Shown: piece by piece, positions 60,036 through 64,000 of the stretch | Layout: each line of letters opens with the position of its first letter | How positions within the stretch are numbered: the stretch's first letter is position 1 | From: Candidatus Accumulibacter sp. ACC003 | GTDB taxonomy: Bacteria > Pseudomonadota > Gammaproteobacteria > Burkholderiales > Rhodocyclaceae | Length of the DNA: 64,000 nucleotides | NCBI RefSeq assembly: GCF_907163085.1 | Contig: NZ_CAJQTX010000007.1 | Span: 518,428-582,427, forward strand | Direction: 5' to 3' | Program-made: the position numbers and the translations under genes | Notes under the pieces: generated by a model | Databases searched by the model: none | Told to the model about the DNA's origin: nothing | What the model saw: only the letters and a program-made list of their open reading frames with translations

Positions 60036-60851
60036 TCAATCACGCGCTTGCGCGGTCGCGCCTGGCAGCATCCGGGCGAGCCAGTCAGCCATGGTGTCGG
60101 CGGCCGCTTGCCAATGTGCATCGAGCATCAGCGTATGGCCCGCAGCCGGGATCACCGCCGCTTCGGCTTGCCAGCGCAAGGCAGTCAGGCCCAGCAGAGC
60201 AGGCGGGAAGACCGCGTCCGCCTCGCCTCCGACGACCAGAACCGGCAGCGTCGGCCGGCGCCTGCCAAGGCGCATCGCCAGCAGCGACAGGTCCAGGATG
60301 GCGCGGCGGGACTCGGACTGGAACCAAGCGGCGAAGCGCATCAGGTCGTCGATCTCGGTCTCGCCTGAGTAGTACACGCCGCGCATCGTGCGCGCGCTTT
60401 GCTCACCGCCGGCAGGGTGAAGCTGTTCGCTGAAGAAAGCGGGTTGGGTCAGGGCAATTTTCATCGATGCGCCGAGTATGCCCCCGGGAGGCACCGGAGC
60501 CATGAGGATTGCTGCGCACGCTGCATTCTGTTCGAGAAAGCGTTCGACGACGACGGTGCCCATCGAATGACCGATGACGATCGCCGGTGCAGGCAGTTCC
60601 TGTGCGACCTGTGTCAGATCCTCGACATAATCGTCGATTCCAAACCGGTCAAGCCGCTCGCGGCCCTCGCTGTCGCCATGGCCCGAGAGGTCCAGCGCAT
60701 GGCAGTCGAATCCTCGGTGGTTGAAATAGGGCAGAAAATACTCGTCCCAACAGCGCGCCGTGGCGTAAGCGCCGTGGACAAAGAGCAACGGTGGAAGCGA
60801 TGTCTGGCTGGCAGCCGGACGGTGCAGGGTGTGGATGCGTCTAGACGTCAT
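60036..60851 (-). CDS. alpha/beta-fold hydrolase
   Basis: 271 aa from MTSRRIHTLHRPAASQ, or 281 from an upstream Met. LLFVHGAYATARCWDEYFLP (oxyanion site), AIVIGHSMGTVVVERFL (GHSMG nucleophile), VLVVGGEADAVFPP (Asp) and IPAAGHTLMLDAHW (His) form a full catalytic triad. The substrate is unknown. It ends 24 bp before the ZIP start in the same direction, so the two may be co-transcribed. Confidence 0.9.
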   Translation of the reverse strand: MTSRRIHTLHRPAASQTSLPPLLFVHGAYATARCWDEYFLPYFNHRGFDCHALDLSGHGDSEGRERLDRFGIDDYVEDLTQVAQELPAPAIVIGHSMGTVVVERFLEQNAACAAILMAPVPPGGILGASMKIALTQPAFFSEQLHPAGGEQSARTMRGVYYSGETEIDDLMRFAAWFQSESRRAILDLSLLAMRLGRRRPTLPVLVVGGEADAVFPPALLGLTALRWQAEAAVIPAAGHTLMLDAHWQAAADTMADWLARMLPGATAQARD

Positions 60852-61066
60852 GTGGATTCCAAAGAAAGAACAAGGCTGCACGCCGGGTTTCGGCTTGCGG
60901 CCAGGAAATGTGCCACTGTCCTGTGCCAGTGATTGCGCGGCGGCATGGCCACCAGGATGGCAGGTGACGGGTGCCGGCGGCGATCCGCTGTCCGAAACGG
61001 CTACACTGCCAGGTGTAATTCCGAACCCGACAGCTGTGTGCCGCCAATCAACTCGCCAATGTCAAA

Positions 61067-61651
61067 ATGTCTGTAGTCAATAGAATCGCCATGGCGCTGG
61101 GTTTTTCTCCCCGCGACCAGCGAAGTCGTCGACTGGTGGCAGTCATCGAATGCGCCCTTAACCAGAATGCCCGCGATGCCGGCGCCGCCAGCTATCCGGC
61201 AGTCAACAAAGCGCTCCTCACACTCTGCATGCGATACGACGTGGGCGTCGTGCAGATTCCCTGCCCGGAGATGCGTTTCATGGGGCTTTCCCGGGAAAGG
61301 CCGCCCGGAAAATCCATCCGTGAAGTGCTCGATACCGCGGCAGGCTGCCAGTGCTGCCTGGCGATCAGCCTGGAACTGGTCAGCACCCTTCGGGACTACC
61401 AGAACAACCACTGTCGATTGCTGGCTATCCTCGGAGGAAATTCGCAGAGCCCGGGTTGTGCGGTCCACGTGCAGTGCGACACGGCTGATCCGGGGCGCCT
61501 TGCCGCACCATCGGGCGTTCTGATGCGCATCCTCCAGGAGGAGTTGCGCAAGCAAGGAATCGACGTTCCTTTCAAGGGCATGCGCGATTGCGATCAAGAC
61601 TTGTTGCAGCAGGACTTGCGATGGCTGGAAGCGTTATTCAAGAACACGTAA
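61067..61651 (+). CDS. TudS-related (CD3072-like, DUF523-type) protein
   Basis: 194 aa, or 186 from the Met at 61091. The motifs LVAVIECALNQNARDAG, VGVVQIPCPEMRFMGLSRER and SPGCAVHVQCDT place conserved cysteines as in DUF523/TudS desulfidases of the CD3072 subgroup, which use an iron-sulfur cluster. A role in removing sulfur from thio-compounds is inferred. It is divergent from the hydrolase. Confidence 0.7.
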   Translation: MSVVNRIAMALGFSPRDQRSRRLVAVIECALNQNARDAGAASYPAVNKALLTLCMRYDVGVVQIPCPEMRFMGLSRERPPGKSIREVLDTAAGCQCCLAISLELVSTLRDYQNNHCRLLAILGGNSQSPGCAVHVQCDTADPGRLAAPSGVLMRILQEELRKQGIDVPFKGMRDCDQDLLQQDLRWLEALFKNT

Positions 61652-61726
61652 GCAGGACTCAGGCAGCAGAGCGACACCTTCGACAAGGCGGTTCGCGCCG
61701 CCGCCCCCCTATTCGATACGGCAAGC

Positions 61727-62683
61727 TTAGGGGTTCGATGCACGTTCCTGTCCCAGATCCAGCACGTCACCGTTACCCAGGAACAAATCGGTCTGTGACC
61801 CGTTTCGGGCTGTTCCCCGCTGTACCGGCAAGCCGCTGGCCAGCATCTTCTCGACGGTCGTACGCCCCGTGCAATGGTTGCAACCGATCCTGGCGATGCC
61901 ATAGCCGGCCAGGGCCTTGACGATCTCGTCGCGCTGGTTGTCCCAATCTTCCAGGGGCGACAGATGCAGCCCGCCATAGATCGCGTGGATGTGCTCGCCA
62001 CCGGCGAAGGTACGACGCGCATAGTCCAGCAAGTTGAGGACCCCGCCGTGACCGCAGCCGGTAATCATCGTCAAACCCTGATTCTGCAGGTTGGCATAGA
62101 GGACGTTTTCCCCGTTCACCTGTAACAGCGTGCTCATCGGGAAACTGGCCAGAGCCAGACCCGGAAGCAGCACCAGCGCTTGCTCGGTGGGCACGGTGAT
62201 CACCCTGCCGGTATGCCCCTGTTGCTGGATGAATTCCAGGCCGGAGGGATGGAAGCCTTCCGGCAGGTAGATCGGAATATCCGGACAGTGCTTGAGCGTC
62301 GAGCCAATCCCCCAGAAATGATCGAAATGCTCGTGGCTGACGATCAAGGCCTCGATCTTGCTCTCCTGCAGCAGGCGGTCGATGCCCTCTTCGGCGAAGC
62401 GGCGGTCCATCCAGTCGGGGTTCCAACCGGTATCAAAGAGCAGGCGGCGCACGCTGCCATCGAGCGCCTCGGTTTCCAGCAGCGCCGAGAAGCCGGCAGC
62501 GTTCTCGGCGTGCAGTGATCCAAACGGCGGCCAGGGGATGGCGTATTGATCAATCTGGGCACCACCAGCGGCGCGAATGTCGTCGAAGACAGTGGCCGTA
62601 TCAAACCAGCCAGTTTCCGAGATACAGAGAATTCGTAGGCGCTTCAGGGCGCCAATATCAAGCTTGGGAGAGGTCGTGGCCAT
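61727..62683 (-). CDS. MBL-fold metallo-hydrolase
   Basis: 318 aa. Zinc motif HEHFDH in IVSHEHFDHFWGIGSTL, then LTMITGCGHGGVLNLLDYAR and AIYGGLHLSP. The Gly-Cys-Gly-His pattern is that of the dihydropteroate-synthase-like (RFA-P-synthase-related) MBL subgroup. The C-terminal part has IGCNHCTG with conserved Cys-His. The gene ends within 5 bp of nothing else known; the NifX-like gene starts just upstream in the same direction. Confidence 0.88.
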   Translation of the reverse strand: MATTSPKLDIGALKRLRILCISETGWFDTATVFDDIRAAGGAQIDQYAIPWPPFGSLHAENAAGFSALLETEALDGSVRRLLFDTGWNPDWMDRRFAEEGIDRLLQESKIEALIVSHEHFDHFWGIGSTLKHCPDIPIYLPEGFHPSGLEFIQQQGHTGRVITVPTEQALVLLPGLALASFPMSTLLQVNGENVLYANLQNQGLTMITGCGHGGVLNLLDYARRTFAGGEHIHAIYGGLHLSPLEDWDNQRDEIVKALAGYGIARIGCNHCTGRTTVEKMLASGLPVQRGTARNGSQTDLFLGNGDVLDLGQERASNP

Positions 62684-62688
62684 GGTCT

Positions 62689-63069
62689 TTACCTCGCGAC
62701 GTGGGAGGAATGGCCGCGCTCATGGCAGTGACCGCCCCGTGGAACAGGCAAGCGTTCGAGGCGATTGCCGAGCATCGCCGATACCGCGGCATCGGGATCT
62801 TCCTCCATCGTGACCACGGGAAGGATTCCGCTCTGCATCAGGCGTTCAAAAAGCCCCGGGCCCATGCCGCCCGTAATCAGCGTACTGATTCCGGCCAGCG
62901 GTTCGGCAAGCTGGTGGTGGCTGGCGTGCAAGCTCTGTTCGATGGAAAGCTCGACCAGGCGCTTGCCGCTCACCACGCCCTTTTCAACATCGTAGATCCA
63001 GAATTTGCGGCACTTGCCGGCGTGCTCGGTGATAGTTTTGCGGTTCTGGCTGGTGACTGCGATTTTCAT
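62689..63069 (-). CDS. NifX/NifB-type dinitrogenase cofactor-binding domain protein
   Basis: 126 aa from MKIAVTSQNRKTITEHAGKC with AAGGAC upstream. The pattern IAVTS, HAGKCRKFWIYDVE, and STLITGGMGPGLFERLMQSG is that of the dinitrogenase iron-molybdenum cofactor (NifX/NafY-like) domain. The tail is His-rich (GGHCHERGHSSH). Such stand-alone proteins are often found with metal or sulfur genes and need not be linked to nitrogen fixation. It ends 5 bp before the MBL gene. Confidence 0.88.
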   Translation of the reverse strand: MKIAVTSQNRKTITEHAGKCRKFWIYDVEKGVVSGKRLVELSIEQSLHASHHQLAEPLAGISTLITGGMGPGLFERLMQSGILPVVTMEEDPDAAVSAMLGNRLERLPVPRGGHCHERGHSSHVAR

Positions 63070-63153
63070 GATCTGTCCTTTCATATCCATTTTTTAGCGT
63101 CAGGGCGAAGTGGCCGCCTGCTGTTGCGAAATGCCGTGTCATCGGCTGGGCAG

Positions 63154-63774
63154 TCAGGCGTGCCCGCGCGTGTCGCTACCGATCAGCAGGCGGCTGTCGG
63201 TGAGGTAACTGTGGGGAGGAATTTCCAGGTTGGTCGGCGCCGGTTTGTCCTTGAAGACGCGGCCGGCGAAATCGAAGGTCGATCCGTGGCAGGGGCAGAG
63301 GAAGCCGCCGGGCCAGTCCGCGCCCAGAGCCGGGTCGCCAGCCTCGAAAGCCTTGCTCGGCGAGCAGCCGAGATGCGTGCAGATGCCCACTGCGACGAGA
63401 TACTCCGGCTTGAGCGAGCGCTGCTGGTTAAGCGCGTATTCCGGTTGCTGTGGCACCTTCGAGCCTGGATCGGCGAGCCTCGCTTCGGCGTTCTCGAGAG
63501 AGGCGAGCATTTCTGGCGTACGGTGCAGAATCCATACCGGTTTGCCGCGCCATTCGACGACCATCATTTCGCCGGGCGCAAGCGTGCCGATGTCGACTTC
63601 CACCGGGGCGCCGGCGGCCTTGCCCGTTCGGAAGGCAGCAGGCTGGCGACGAAAGGAACGACTGCTGTCAATGCCAGCGCGCCGCCGAGTCCGGCGGTAG
63701 CCAGCAGCCACCGCCGTACGAGCCGGACTGTCGGTGACGACGAATGATTCGCCTTGGCAGACAATTTTGTTCAT
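63154..63774 (-). pseudogene. petA: Rieske iron-sulfur protein (PetA-like) with two apparent indels
   Basis: The start ATG at 63774 has AGGGA upstream, but the next codons must shift frame to give KANHSSSPTVRLVRRWLLAT then AGLGGALALTAVVPFVASLL, a twin-arginine-like or membrane leader. A second shift near 63620 is needed to enter GAPVEVDIGTLAPGEMMVVE and the Rieske centre (CTHLGCSPS, CPCHGSTFDFAGRVF). An A-run and a G/C-run are the likely indel sites. The cluster ligands are intact. Either the gene is newly dead or the assembly has homopolymer errors. No cytochrome b or c1 gene is visible. Confidence 0.78.
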
Positions 63775-64000
63775 GTTGATTTCCCTGGTAAGTGGTCCTA
63801 TTCTCGGTCGCCGGTCTCGCTGCTATTTTTCTACCGACTGAAATGAGACCAATATCAGTGAACACTTATCAAGATTCGTGCCAGCCTTCAAGCAAGAGAA
63901 ACGAAAGACAAAAAAACAAGGACTTGCGAGTCTCCCGCCCAGACGCGGACGATTGTTTTTTGCCAGGCTCTTGCCGATATGGCAGTATTTGGCAGCCGAG
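63775..64000. other. end of window, no gene seen
   Basis: About 225 bp upstream of the Rieske gene, AT-richer than the neighbours. Probably the promoter region; no clear sigma70 boxes could be fixed. Confidence 0.4.

Noticed and set aside
62689-63069. Evidence for nitrogen fixation
   Set aside because: A lone NifX-like domain protein is common outside nif clusters, and no nif structural genes are in the window.

Overview
The window looks like a GC-rich betaproteobacterium of the Rhodocyclales, most like an Accumulibacter-type genome. This is inferred from codon use, the radC-rpmB-rpmG order, HpnC, an HD-GYP regulator and a high insertion-sequence load; no database search was possible.

Region 1 (1-10.3 kb) is core-like. 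It holds a four-gene oligopeptide/microcin-C-type ABC importer (the binding protein is cut by the window start), an MltD-type LysM transglycosylase, tRNA-Asp with a strong terminator, and an adenylate cyclase-HDOD fusion.

Region 2 (10.3-24.6 kb) is accessory and decaying. It has an intact IS630 element beside an IS110 scrap, then a gene for a protein of about 1,117 aa with an Mrr-like PD-(D/E)XK nuclease domain (probable anti-phage or conflict protein). That gene is split by a 2.4-kb IS (5-bp target duplication), whose own transposase is split by an IS66-family element (8-bp duplication). A ParDE-type toxin-antitoxin pair, an IS1182 remnant, a nested inverted-repeat region and a decayed heptad-repeat reading frame follow.

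Region 3 (24.6-35.9 kb) is core again: radC, rpmB, rpmG, aroG, an HD-GYP response regulator, a hemerythrin-like protein, an SRPBCC protein plus lipoprotein, an EEP phosphatase, an EamA transporter, an alpha/beta hydrolase, YdcH, AzlD, hpnC and tRNA-Leu(UAG).

Region 4 (35.8-46.3 kb) is the left part of an integrative element in tRNA-Leu. It has a P4-type integrase, an IS4-family element that contains a second copy of the same IS66 element, an AcaB/PFL_4669-like gene, and a recombination module (ssb, small proteins, RecE-like nuclease, recT) in which most genes follow a GC-rich hairpin leader and a strong Shine-Dalgarno.

Region 5 (46.3-55.8 kb) is accessory: a WGR protein, a third and different IS66 element, a hydrolase pair, a methyltransferase remnant, a glutamine amidotransferase gene split by an IS4/Tn5-like element, and a TacAT-type toxin-antitoxin with a visible promoter and operator.

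Region 6 (55.8-64 kb) is a redox and metal cluster: thioredoxin-DsbD fusion, DsrE-like protein, encapsulated-ferritin-type protein, frameshifted DUF2202 ferritin-like gene, ZIP transporter, hydrolase, TudS-like protein, MBL-fold enzyme, NifX-like protein, and a Rieske gene with two apparent indels.

The main theme is DUF4338, the domain of DruA from the Druantia defence system. It appears three times on mobile DNA: twice as a gene overlapping IS66 tnpC, and once fused to the N-terminus of an IS4/Tn5-type transposase.
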